A stretch of DNA of 64,000 nt from Sphaerisporangium melleum (lineage in GTDB: Bacteria; Actinomycetota; Actinomycetes; Streptosporangiales; Streptosporangiaceae): NCBI RefSeq assembly GCF_014646695.1, contig NZ_BMNT01000022.1:102250-166249 (forward strand), written 5' to 3'. Each line of letters opens with the position of its first letter. Within the stretch, counting starts at the first letter, position 1. A program made the position numbers and the translations under genes. The notes beneath the pieces were generated by a model, which had not been told where the DNA came from, ran no database searches, and saw only the letters and a list, made by a program, of their open reading frames with translations. Shown here piece by piece: positions 11,435-19,520 of the stretch.

Positions 11435-13063
11435 TCACAGGGCGCGGCGGAACTGGCGGGAGGCGGAGATGGCGCCCGAGGTGGTCAGCGTGAACGTGCG
11501 CATCGAGTCGGCGAACTTCGACAGGTCCCACTCGGCCGGGCCGTGGTACCAGTACAGGTGGTCGGCCTGCCGGCCGTTGCCGTTCAGTGAGGCGACCACG
11601 CGTGCCCAGCGGTCCACGTTGTCGAACACCACGGCGTAGGGCAGGTAGCGGGAGAACAGCTCGATGCGCTGGGCGGGGGGCACCTCGCCGAGTTCGCCGG
11701 TGGCCAGGTAGTCCCGGAAGCCCAGCGTGTGGGCCAGGGCCGAGGCGCCGCGCGAGGTCTTGGCCGGCATGTACTGCCCGCCGAACGACAGGGCGGCGCC
11801 GGCGATGATCAGCGCGAGGCCGAGCAGGCCGTAGGTGGTGAACCAGGCGAGCAGCACCGTGGCCAGCACGCCGAACGCGATGATGAACACCCCGGCGGTG
11901 GTCCAGCGGGTGCGCACCGAGTCGGGACGCCGGGCGAACCAGCCCTGGGCGACCACGTCGCGGTAGAGCGCGTCACGCACCTTGCCGAGCCCGGACGCGA
12001 ACGACCCGTGCAGCTCCGACAGCAGCACCGCGTCGCGCCCGTCGAAGATCGCCATGTGCAGCGCGCGCTCGTAGTCGAGCAGGTCGTTCACCGGGGCGCC
12101 GGGCACCTTGACCAGCCGCCAGTCGGGGGCGTCGTAGGCGCCGCGCGGCTGCTCCTCGATGTGGACGAATCCGCGGACCGCGAGGTCGACGATGGTGGCC
12201 GTCACGTCCACAACGTCGGCCTGCTCGTCGATGAGCGTGCCGATCTGCCCGGGACGCACGCCGTCGGGCGGGGAGAAGTGCCCGTCGCGCACGGCCGTCA
12301 CCTGGGCGCCGGCCTCGTGGCCGATGACGCGGGCGTCCCTGCCGCGGGTCCAGTACAGCAGCCCGACGCCGCCGAGCAGGAGCACCAGCAGACCGGCGAG
12401 CGCGCCGCCGGTGACCGGGCTGAGAGTGAAGGCGTTGGCCAGCTCGAACCGCCGCTCCAGGATGGGCCGGCCGCCGCTCGCCCCCGGTGGGAAACCGGCC
12501 ACGACGGTGAGCACCTGGCCGGGGCCGAGCCCCTGCTGCTCGAACTCCGCGCGGGTGCCGCTCTCGTCCATCGAGGCCGCCGTGCAGCCGGTCGCGGAGC
12601 TCAGGTCGCCGGCGAAGCAGGACAGGCTCTGCATCGGGGCGGGACCGGCCAGGTGGACCAGGGCCTGCCGCACCGGGGCGGACCAGCCGCTGACGGCGTA
12701 CCACCGCAGCTCCTCGCCGCCGCCGACCGGGTTGGCCGTGCCGGCGACGTCGTACTCGATGGTGGCCGTGCCGTCGCCGCCGCGCAGGGTGATGGTGTCG
12801 CCGGCCAGGGCGCCGTCCCCCGTGAAGCCGGAGACGCGGTAGACGCGGTCGTGCGCGTCGTCGTAGCGGGTGCGGGTGAGCAGGGTGCGCCGGACCTGGC
12901 CGGTGTAGGAGATCTGCTCCTTGACGTGCAGCACGCCGCCGGCCCGCAGCTCCACCGTGACGTCGGCCTTGGTCACGGCGTCCGCGGACTCGGCGTGCGC
13001 GGGAGCGGCGACGAGCAGGCCGAGCACGACCGCGACCGCGCATCGGCGTACGAGATCCACCAT
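11435..13063 (-). CDS. DUF2207 family predicted membrane protein
   Basis: 542 residues. A signal peptide (AVAVVLGLLVAAPAHA) is followed by an extracytoplasmic domain of about 170 residues containing ITYTG-like beta motifs (QISYTGQVRR). A membrane segment lies near 220-240 (GALAGLLVLLLGGVGLLYW), then a cytoplasmic part and two further membrane segments near 385-430. This matches the DUF2207 layout; its function is unknown. TAGGCT (13072-13077, minus strand) 8 bases before the ATG suggests leaderless transcription. Confidence 0.8.
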   Translation of the reverse strand: MVDLVRRCAVAVVLGLLVAAPAHAESADAVTKADVTVELRAGGVLHVKEQISYTGQVRRTLLTRTRYDDAHDRVYRVSGFTGDGALAGDTITLRGGDGTATIEYDVAGTANPVGGGEELRWYAVSGWSAPVRQALVHLAGPAPMQSLSCFAGDLSSATGCTAASMDESGTRAEFEQQGLGPGQVLTVVAGFPPGASGGRPILERRFELANAFTLSPVTGGALAGLLVLLLGGVGLLYWTRGRDARVIGHEAGAQVTAVRDGHFSPPDGVRPGQIGTLIDEQADVVDVTATIVDLAVRGFVHIEEQPRGAYDAPDWRLVKVPGAPVNDLLDYERALHMAIFDGRDAVLLSELHGSFASGLGKVRDALYRDVVAQGWFARRPDSVRTRWTTAGVFIIAFGVLATVLLAWFTTYGLLGLALIIAGAALSFGGQYMPAKTSRGASALAHTLGFRDYLATGELGEVPPAQRIELFSRYLPYAVVFDNVDRWARVVASLNGNGRQADHLYWYHGPAEWDLSKFADSMRTFTLTTSGAISASRQFRRAL

Positions 13064-13071
13064 GGGGCGTC

Positions 13072-13077
13072 AGCCTA
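13072..13077 (-). promoter_or_regulatory. -10 box of the DUF2207 gene, leaderless type
   Basis: TAGGCT on the minus strand, 8 bases before ATG 13063. Confidence 0.45.
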
Positions 13078-13177
13078 GCGGCAGGTGCCGACAGACGCGC
13101 TGGAACGGCAAACCGTCTCAATCACAACATTCGGGACAGATGGCGGTGAACCGGCGGCTGAGGGGCCGCCGGGCGGG

Positions 13178-13513
13178 TCACCAGGGGCCGTACGGACCGC
13201 TGCTGCCGCTGGAGCCGCCGCGCCCGATCTCGCCGACCGCGGGCTTGACATCGGCGAGGTAGACGCCCGAGGCGATGACCGAGGCGATGGTGAAGATGCT
13301 CAGCGTGCCGAGGTAGCCCACCGCGGCGGCGAAGGAGAACAGCGCCGCGAGACCGAGGATGGCGAGCCAGGCCGGCTTGCTCAGCTTGCCGGCGATGGCG
13401 AAGGCGCGGGCAGGGGTCCTGATCGCATGGAAGAGCGCCCACGCGCACATGCAGAACGCCGCGATGGCCAGCACCCAGAAGATGAGATCCAGGACGCCGT
13501 GAATCTGCAACAT
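13178..13513 (-). CDS. DUF2516 family membrane protein
   Basis: 111 residues with three hydrophobic segments (VLDLIFWVLAIAAFCMCAWA; AWLAILGLAALFSFAAAVGY; LSIFTIASVIASGVYLADV) and a Gly/Ser/Pro tail. It matches the DUF2516 family; Mycobacterium tuberculosis has the same order of XRE regulator, HbhA, DUF2516 protein (Rv0474-Rv0476). The function is not known. The start has a ribosome site (GGGAGAGG) a few bases upstream. Confidence 0.85.
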   Translation of the reverse strand: MLQIHGVLDLIFWVLAIAAFCMCAWALFHAIRTPARAFAIAGKLSKPAWLAILGLAALFSFAAAVGYLGTLSIFTIASVIASGVYLADVKPAVGEIGRGGSSGSSGPYGPW

Positions 13514-13637
13514 CGCCTCTCCCAGGGGTCATGTGGACGGCAGGCTTCAGCCTAGCCCGGACGGGGACCTTCTGGGCCTGCCCCGGCGGGGCGATCAGCA
13601 CAGAGGACGCCCGGGGCGCCGTCCGCCGGTACAACGC

Positions 13638-13673
13638 GCGAGGCCCGCCCCGGGGTTCCGGGACGGGCCTCGC
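13638..13673. terminator. Hairpin downstream of hbhA-like gene
   Basis: Perfect 10-bp stem, 13638-13647 with 13664-13673, directly after the minus-strand stop at 13688. Confidence 0.6.
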
Positions 13674-13687
13674 ACCGCGTGGGATGC

Positions 13688-14134
13688 TCAGGCCTTGGTG
13701 GTGCGGGTGCCGGTGGCGCGGGAGTTCTTGCGCGCGGCCGGGCGGGCGGCGATGGCCGGCTCGGCGGCGGCGGAGACCTCCTCCAGCTCCAGGGCGGTCT
13801 CACCGGTGACCCGGCTCACGACCTTGCGGCCCCGGCTGGCGAACTCGTCGTACAGCCCCGCGGCCCTGGCGCTGATCGTGTCGGCGTACTCCTTGGCCTT
13901 GCCGGGGAGGTCCTTGGCGACGGCCTCGGCCTTGACCTGCACGTTGGCGGCGTACTTGCGCGCCATGTCGGGCAGCTCGCGCGCGACGGCGCCGACCTCG
14001 GCGCGCCGGGTCTGCAGGCGCTGGAACTGCTCGGGCAGCTCGCGGAGCTTCTCGACCGCGAAGTCGCCCGCACCGGCCACGGCGTAGAACGGCTTGGACT
14101 CGGCGATCTTCTTGACCTCGTCGTTGATGGGCAT
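13688..14134 (-). CDS. HbhA-like coiled-coil protein
   Basis: 148 residues. Long helices from residue 20 to 100 with heptad-like Leu/Ala spacing (KLRELPEQFQRLQTRRAEVG; AEAVAKDLPGKAKEYADTIS) and a Lys/Arg/Ala-rich end (ARPAARKNSRATGTRTTKA). This is the layout of mycobacterial heparin-binding hemagglutinin, where the basic tail binds sulfated glycans; in soil relatives the role is unclear and may be structural. AAGGAAGG precedes the ATG. It lies 3 bases after the XRE regulator stop, so the two form one transcript. Confidence 0.75.
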   Translation of the reverse strand: MPINDEVKKIAESKPFYAVAGAGDFAVEKLRELPEQFQRLQTRRAEVGAVARELPDMARKYAANVQVKAEAVAKDLPGKAKEYADTISARAAGLYDEFASRGRKVVSRVTGETALELEEVSAAAEPAIAARPAARKNSRATGTRTTKA

Positions 14135-14137
14135 GGA

Positions 14138-14617
14138 TCAACCTTCCTTGGGTTCCGGTGGTATGCGGCCGTTCGGGGAGGCTGCGGCCTCCGTCGCGGG
14201 AACCGCGTCGACCCCTTGGGGCTCCGGCTCGGGCCGTGCGTTCTCGGTGGTCCGCTCGGCCTCGGCCTGAGCCTCGGCTCGGTTCTCCTTGCGGAACGAC
14301 TCGTAGATATCGATGAGCACCTGGCGTTGCCGCTCGGTGATGGTGCGGTCGGTTCTGATGGCGGCCAGCACGTCGCTGTCGGGCTCGCGGTCCTCGATGA
14401 GGCCCGCCTGCACGTAGAGCGCCTGGGACGAGATGCGCAGACCCTTGGCGATCTGGTTCAGGATCTCGGCGCTCGGCTTGCGCAGCCCGCGCTCGATCTG
14501 GCTCAGGTAGGGGTTGGAGACCCCCGCCTGGGTGGCGAGCTGACGCAGAGAGATCTTCGCCTGCTTCCGCTGGTCGCGGATGTACTCGCCGATCGAGCCC
14601 ACCTTCGGTAGTTCCAT
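14138..14617 (-). CDS. XRE-family transcriptional regulator
   Basis: 159 residues from ATG 14617. The helix-turn-helix spans residues about 8-63: IRDQRKQAKISLRQLATQAG, then VSNPYLSQIERGLRKPSAEI, a clean Cro/CI-type HTH. A C-terminal region rich in Glu, Pro and Ala follows. The frame extends 19 codons further but the homology starts at MELPKVGSIGEY. It is co-transcribed with the hbhA-like gene and may regulate it; short repeats just upstream are operator candidates. Confidence 0.85.
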   Translation of the reverse strand: MELPKVGSIGEYIRDQRKQAKISLRQLATQAGVSNPYLSQIERGLRKPSAEILNQIAKGLRISSQALYVQAGLIEDREPDSDVLAAIRTDRTITERQRQVLIDIYESFRKENRAEAQAEAERTTENARPEPEPQGVDAVPATEAAASPNGRIPPEPKEG

Positions 14618-14640
14618 ACGTTCAGTATGCGTCGCTGTGC

Positions 14641-14675
14641 TTGCAAATGCAAACACCATGGCAAACACCAGCAAG
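14641..14675. promoter_or_regulatory. Repeat cluster upstream of XRE gene (operator candidate)
   Basis: TTGCA-AA-TGCAA inverted repeat (14641-14652) overlaps two direct copies of GCAAACACCA (14649-14658 and 14661-14670, 12-bp period) and a third partial GCAAG. It lies 24-58 bases upstream of the minus-strand ATG at 14617 and is AT-richer than its surroundings. Confidence 0.45.
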
Positions 14676-14888
14676 CGGCGGCGGTTCCCGCCGGAGAGGC
14701 ATGCCGGTGGCGCGGGACGGACCGGGTGTGGAGGGGGGTGGGACCACCCCGATGACCTCGGGCATGTTCCAGGAGGCGCGATGCAGGCGCCGCGGTGTCG
14801 CCACAGGGCGCGTAACGGGCTTCAGTCGCCCTTCACGAGATCGCCGTCCAGGTCGCACGCGATCATCGGCGTACGCCGGGGCCGGGCG

Positions 14889-15815
14889 TCAGTGCGGGTA
14901 GAGCCAGAGCAGGGGCGCGGAGACCGACAGCAGCACCGAGAAGGTCACCAGGGCGTACCTCGCCCGGCGCGGCAGGGCGGGGCCGGGCTTGACCAGGCGG
15001 TTCACCCGGGCCATCACGTGGTCGCTGCCGGCGCCGAGCGTGCCGTCCGGCGCGGGCACCGCGCCCGCCGAGCCGAAGCGCAGCAGCGCGGTCGCCAGGC
15101 GGCGCGGGGAGCAGTAACGACGGGCACGGTCGTCGGCGGCCATCTCGACCAGCAGGGCGACCGAGGACTGCGCGTTGCGCACCACGCTCACCCACGGCAA
15201 CGCCCAGGTCAGCGCGGTGAACGGCAGCAGCACGAGATCGTGCCGCTCACGGGCGTGGGCCGCCTCATGGGCCAGGACGGCGGTCAGCTCGTCCCGGCTG
15301 AGCAGCGACAGCGTCCCCGCGCTGACCACGACCTCCGAGCGCAGGCCGGGCAGGCAGTACGCGGCGGCGCCCGGGTGGTCGACGACCCGCACCCCCGGCA
15401 CCCCCGGGTCGTCCCGGGCGATGAGGGACAGCAGCAGGCGGTGGCGCCGCCGGGCGCGGAAGGTCTGCGTCCCGGCCGCCAGCAGCACCGCGACGAGCAC
15501 GGCCAGCAGCATCAGCCCCGCGACGAGCGCGCCCATGCGTGGCACGCCGTACGGCTGGAGCAGGCCGTGCCCCATGCCGAACAGGACCGCCGACTCGGTG
15601 AACGAACGCAGGCCGTACAGCACTCCGCCGCCGTAGGGCTGCAGCGCGTACGCCAGCAGCGCGCCGACGCTGGCCAGGCCCCAGGTGACGCCGAGCGACT
15701 GCCACAGCAGAATGGCCGACCTCGGCGCCCGCCACGGCCACTTGGCGAACGCCAGTCGCCATGCCCCCAGCGCGCACGCCGTGGCGAGCGCGGCAAGGAG
15801 GACGGCGGCGATCAC
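14889..15815 (-). CDS. M56-family (BlaR1-like) membrane metallopeptidase
   Basis: 308 residues. Four or five membrane segments and a cytoplasmic loop with the zinc motif HEAAH at about residues 183-187 (ELTAVLAHEAAHARERHD). It lacks the C-terminal penicillin-sensing domain of BlaR1, as is usual for actinobacterial members. Such proteases are thought to inactivate a BlaI-type repressor on a cell-envelope signal. The GTG start overlaps the stop of blaI by 4 bases (GTGA), so the repressor and protease are coupled. Confidence 0.88.
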   Translation of the reverse strand: MIAAVLLAALATACALGAWRLAFAKWPWRAPRSAILLWQSLGVTWGLASVGALLAYALQPYGGGVLYGLRSFTESAVLFGMGHGLLQPYGVPRMGALVAGLMLLAVLVAVLLAAGTQTFRARRRHRLLLSLIARDDPGVPGVRVVDHPGAAAYCLPGLRSEVVVSAGTLSLLSRDELTAVLAHEAAHARERHDLVLLPFTALTWALPWVSVVRNAQSSVALLVEMAADDRARRYCSPRRLATALLRFGSAGAVPAPDGTLGAGSDHVMARVNRLVKPGPALPRRARYALVTFSVLLSVSAPLLWLYPH

Positions 15816-16168
15816 TCTTCTTCCAGCTCCGTTAGCGCTTTGCGGAGGATTTCGGCCTCTGGCCCGGAGACCGTCTGGGCGAAGCGTGTGAGCGCGGCCG
15901 AACGGTCTCCGGTCATGTCCAGGGCTTCCAGCATAAGCTCCGCGACGTAGGCGTCGCGGCTCGCGCCCGGTGCGTACCGCCAGGCGCGCCCGTCACGGGT
16001 GCGGGTGAGGAAGCCCTTGCGGGTGAGGCGGTCCAGCACGGTCATCACGGTGGTCGGGGCGAGATCGCGGTCGGCGATCAGCCGGCCGACCTCCCGTGCC
16101 GTCAGCGGGGCGTTCTGTGCCCAGAGAATGTCCATGATGGTGCGTTCAAGCTCGCCGAGACCCTTCAC
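15812..16168 (-). CDS. blaI: BlaI/MecI/CopY family transcriptional regulator
   Basis: 118 residues, standard for the family. Winged-helix DNA-binding region at the N-terminus: LGELERTIMDILWAQ and LAPTTVMTVLDRLTRKGFL; the C-terminal helices serve dimerisation. It represses promoters until cleaved by its M56 partner, encoded just downstream. GTG 16168 is preferred because TAGGCT (16176-16181, minus strand) lies 7 bases upstream and no other start fits. A palindrome GTAGTACTAC sits just upstream as its likely operator. The PBP gene upstream on the same strand is a possible target. Confidence 0.9.
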   Translation of the reverse strand: MKGLGELERTIMDILWAQNAPLTAREVGRLIADRDLAPTTVMTVLDRLTRKGFLTRTRDGRAWRYAPGASRDAYVAELMLEALDMTGDRSAALTRFAQTVSGPEAEILRKALTELEEE

Positions 16169-16175
16169 ATCGACA

Positions 16176-16206
16176 AGCCTACCCCGGGTAGTACTACGTC
16201 GCGTAG
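16176..16206 (-). promoter_or_regulatory. blaI promoter with operator palindromes
   Basis: -10 TAGGCT at 16176-16181. Upstream are the perfect palindrome GTAGTACTAC (16188-16197) and an overlapping inverted repeat CTACG-TCG-CGTAG (16194-16206). TAGTA/TACTA half sites are typical of BlaI/MecI operators, so this is a likely autoregulatory site. Confidence 0.6.
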
Positions 16207-16347
16207 AGGGCAGAGCGTGTCCCGCGTCACGCCCGGTGCGGGCGGACGGGCGCCCGGCGCGGGGCCGGTCGCGCACCGCACCCGGCCCCGCCGCCGCGGG
16301 CCGGTCGCGCTCCTTCCGGGAGCGGACCGGGGCCCGCGTCACACGGA

Positions 16348-18558
16348 TCAGCGCTCCCGGGTCACGCCCGGGGTGACCACCACGGCGTTGCCGTCGGGGT
16401 CCGGCCGGTCGTCCTCCGGCGGGCTCACGGGCCGGCACTCGGCTCCGCAGCCGCCGAAGCGCTCGGTGTTGAGCGGCGTGAAGGACGTCGGCTCCACGCC
16501 CTTGAGCGCGGCCAGGAAGGTGTCCTTCCAGATCGGGCCCGGGATGGCGTTGCCGAACACCGCCGGGTAGTACCTGCCGCCGATCGTCACGTTGTTGAGC
16601 TTGTGCGCCACCGCGCCACGCGGGTCGCCGATGCTGACCGCGCCGGCGAGGTCGGGGGTGAAGCCGGCGAACCACGCGGTCGCCTGGTCGTCGGTGGTGC
16701 CGGTCTTGCCGCCGGCGTCGCGGCCGATGCCGCCGACGCGGCTCATCGTGCCCTTGGTGAACACCCCCGACAGGATGTTCGCCGTGGCGTCCGCGACCTC
16801 GGGGTCCAGCGCCTGGCGGCAGTGCGGCCGGTAGTCGGTCACCTTGCCGTCCTGGCCGGTGATCCGGCTGATCACCATGGGGGAGCAGTAGGTGCCGCGC
16901 GCGGCGATGGCGGCGTAGGCGTTCGCGACCGTCACCGGGTCCATCTCGTTGGTGCCGAGGGTGAAGGTCTCGTACTCCGTCAGCTTGGCGCCGTCCGCGC
17001 GCTTGATGCCCAGCGACATGGCGGTGCGGATGGTCTCGCACAGCCCGACGCGGCGCTCCAGCTCCAGGAAGAAGGTGTTGACGGAGTTCCAGGTGCCCGT
17101 CTGCAGCGTACGGAACCCGCCTCCCCCCTCGTCGTTGGTGATCGTGTGCGACGGGTCGCCGATGGGCTGGCCCTTGCAGTTCTTGAAGTCGGAGTATCCC
17201 GAGGCGCGGAAGCCGCTGCCCACGGTGAAGCCGTCGTTGATCTTCATGCCCTGCTTCAGCGCCGTGATCAGGGTGAAGGTCTTGAAGGTCGAACCCGCCT
17301 GGAAGCCGCCGATGCCGCCGTGCGCCTTGTCCGCGACGATGTTGTACGACATCTCCCCGCGGCGGGCGGAGGTGCCGTACGGGCGGCTGGCCGCCATCGC
17401 CTTGATCGCGCCGGTGCCCGGCTCGATCAGCGCCTCGGAGGCGACCGGGGCGTCGGTCGCGAACACGTGCTCCTTGATGGCCTTCTCGGCCGCCGCCTGC
17501 ATGCGCGGGTCGAGCGTGGTCTTGATCGTCAGGCCGCCGCGGTACAGCAGCCGGGCGCGCTCCTCCTCGGTGCGGCCGAAGGCCGGGTTGCGCAGGAACT
17601 CCTCGCGCACGTACACGCAGAAGTACGGATAAGGGCTGGAGGTGCAGTTGCCGGGCAGCGGCGTGCCCTTGTACCCGAGCTTGTGCGCCTTGGCCTCGGC
17701 CGCCTGCTCCTTGGTGATCTTGCCGAGCTGGGCCATGCGGTCGAGCACGACGTTGCGCCGCTGCAGCAGCCGCGCCCGGTTCTTGCGCCCGCTCTCGGGG
17801 TCGGTGGCCACCGGCAACTGCACGGCGCCGGCCAGGGTCGCGGCCTGCCAGAGGTTCAGGTCTGCGGCGCGCACTCCGAAGAACCGCTTCGCCGCGGCCT
17901 CCACGCCGTTGGCGCCCGCGCCGAAGTAGGCGATGTTGAGGTACTTCTCCAGGATCTGGTCCTTGGTGTACTTCTGCTCGACGGCCATCGCGAACCGCAG
18001 CTCGTTCAGCTTGCGCGCGTAGCTCGCCTCCAGCGCCTTCTTCTTCTCCTTGTCGGTGACCGCGGCGTTCAGCAGCACCTGCTTGACGTACTGCTGGGTG
18101 ATGCTGGAGCCGCCCTGGGCCACCCCGCCGGACTGCAGGTTGCGGGCGAGCGCGCGCGCCGTGCCCTCAAGGTCGATCGCGCCGTGCTGGTAGAAGCGGT
18201 AGTCCTCGATGGAGACGACCGCGGTCTTCATCACGTCGGCGATCTGGTCGAACGGCACGACCTCGCGGTAGACGTCCCAGAACTGCGCCAGCGGGCGGCC
18301 CGTCGCGTCCAGCACGGTGGTCTTCTCCGCCAGAGGAGGCTCCACCAGCTCGGCCGGTTTGAGGTTCAGCTCGTCGGAGGCGTTCACCACGACCGCGCCC
18401 GTGCCGCCGACGACCGGCAGCGCGAGGCCGGCGACCAGCACTCCGGCCGCGACCGCCGCGATGACCAGGCGTCCGAGATTCGACCAGGCGCCTCGGGCGG
18501 GCCTCCCGTCGTACGGCTCGTCGTCGTGCTCCGGGCCCTGCCGGCCGAGGCTGAACAT
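16348..18558 (-). CDS. Class A penicillin-binding protein (transglycosylase/transpeptidase)
   Basis: 736 residues. A cytoplasmic tail and one membrane anchor (about 30-55) precede a GT51 domain with EDYRFYQHGAIDLEG (catalytic Glu), GGSSITQQYVKQ and KDQILEKYLNIAYFG. The transpeptidase domain has AGSTFKTF (catalytic Ser about 423), SVN, and GGKTGTTDD. It polymerises lipid II and cross-links peptidoglycan at the outer face of the membrane. All key residues are present. The C-terminus is a Pro/Asp-rich tail without PASTA repeats. It lies upstream of blaI-M56 on the same strand with a 180-bp gap. GGGGAG lies 8 bases before the ATG. Confidence 0.93.
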   Translation of the reverse strand: MFSLGRQGPEHDDEPYDGRPARGAWSNLGRLVIAAVAAGVLVAGLALPVVGGTGAVVVNASDELNLKPAELVEPPLAEKTTVLDATGRPLAQFWDVYREVVPFDQIADVMKTAVVSIEDYRFYQHGAIDLEGTARALARNLQSGGVAQGGSSITQQYVKQVLLNAAVTDKEKKKALEASYARKLNELRFAMAVEQKYTKDQILEKYLNIAYFGAGANGVEAAAKRFFGVRAADLNLWQAATLAGAVQLPVATDPESGRKNRARLLQRRNVVLDRMAQLGKITKEQAAEAKAHKLGYKGTPLPGNCTSSPYPYFCVYVREEFLRNPAFGRTEEERARLLYRGGLTIKTTLDPRMQAAAEKAIKEHVFATDAPVASEALIEPGTGAIKAMAASRPYGTSARRGEMSYNIVADKAHGGIGGFQAGSTFKTFTLITALKQGMKINDGFTVGSGFRASGYSDFKNCKGQPIGDPSHTITNDEGGGGFRTLQTGTWNSVNTFFLELERRVGLCETIRTAMSLGIKRADGAKLTEYETFTLGTNEMDPVTVANAYAAIAARGTYCSPMVISRITGQDGKVTDYRPHCRQALDPEVADATANILSGVFTKGTMSRVGGIGRDAGGKTGTTDDQATAWFAGFTPDLAGAVSIGDPRGAVAHKLNNVTIGGRYYPAVFGNAIPGPIWKDTFLAALKGVEPTSFTPLNTERFGGCGAECRPVSPPEDDRPDPDGNAVVVTPGVTRER

Positions 18559-18580
18559 CGATCACTCCCCTATTGACATT

Positions 18581-18593
18581 CGGGTTAAACCTA
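18581..18593 (-). promoter_or_regulatory. Motif upstream of the PBP gene shared with the rhomboid promoter
   Basis: CGGGTTAAACC at 18581-18591 recurs in the palindrome upstream of the rhomboid gene (54238-54248). It overlaps a -10-like TAGGTT (18588-18593, minus strand) 30 bases upstream of the start codon. Confidence 0.35.
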
Positions 18594-18625
18594 AACCATT
18601 GGCGTGCGGCCCGGCGGCCGACCGG

Positions 18626-19468
18626 TCAGGCCGAAGGACGGGAGTCCGGGGCGAGGGCGGCCCAGGGGAGGGTGACCTCGCCCAGGCGCCAGCGCCGCCG
18701 GCCGCCGAGCGGCGGGGTGAGCGCCACCGGCCACGAGCGGGCCAGATGCGCCACGGCCGCCATCCAGCGCTGGCGCAGGCCATAGGCGCCGTAGGGCGCG
18801 GCGAGGGCCCAGGCGTGGTCGAAGTCACGCAGGAAGCCGTGGACCCGCTCGCCCGGCACGTTGCGGTGGATCAGCGTCTTGGGCAGCCGCTCCGCCAGGT
18901 CCGAGGGCCGTTCGAATCCGGTGAGGCGGGCCGAGAGCGTGACCGTGCGGGGCCCACGCGCGTCCAGCGCCACCCAGGCGGCCCGGTGCCCGATCTCCGA
19001 GCAGGTGCCCTCGATGATCGCGCCGCCCGGCGCCAGCCGCGACCGGAGCAGGTCCCACGCCTCCCACGCCTGCCCCTCGCCGTACTGCCTGAGCACGTTG
19101 AACGCCCGGACGATCAGCGGCGGCCGGTCCACGGGCAGCTCGAACCCGCCGAGCGCGAACGACAGACCCGGCCGCTCGTACGGCCGGGCGGCGGCCACCC
19201 GCGCCCGGTCGATCTCGATGCCCACCACCTCGACGTCCGGCCGCACCCGGCGCAGGCGGATGAACAACTCGGTGGTGGTGACGTGCGAGGCCCCGTATCC
19301 CAGGTCCACGACCAGGGGACGCTCGGCCGAGACCAGCAGCGGGCGGTAGACGGCCGCCGTCCAGCGGTCGGCGCGCCGCAGCCGGTTGTGCCCCGTCGTC
19401 CCCCGGGTGATCTCCCCGACCGGCCTGCCCGGCGCCCGCCCGCCGCCGCGCGACGCGCCGCCGTTCAC
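18626..19468 (-). CDS. Class I SAM-dependent methyltransferase-like protein
   Basis: 280 residues. Motif I is PLVVDLGYGASHVTT (about residues 50-64) and the acidic end of strand 2 is VEVVGIEIDRARV. Later segments (FNVLRQYGEG, LAPGGAIIEGTCSEIG) follow the class I Rossmann order. The motif-I Gly pattern (DLGYGAS) is acceptable for SAM binding. The substrate is unknown; conserved actinobacterial proteins of this kind have no assigned role. The GTG start at 19468 is the longest plausible; a later start would not affect the fold. Confidence 0.75.
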   Translation of the reverse strand: MNGGASRGGGRAPGRPVGEITRGTTGHNRLRRADRWTAAVYRPLLVSAERPLVVDLGYGASHVTTTELFIRLRRVRPDVEVVGIEIDRARVAAARPYERPGLSFALGGFELPVDRPPLIVRAFNVLRQYGEGQAWEAWDLLRSRLAPGGAIIEGTCSEIGHRAAWVALDARGPRTVTLSARLTGFERPSDLAERLPKTLIHRNVPGERVHGFLRDFDHAWALAAPYGAYGLRQRWMAAVAHLARSWPVALTPPLGGRRRWRLGEVTLPWAALAPDSRPSA

Positions 19469-19520
19469 CCGGCGCCCGCCCGCCGGGACGCCGGGCGGGC
19501 TCCTGAGATGGCCGGCACGC

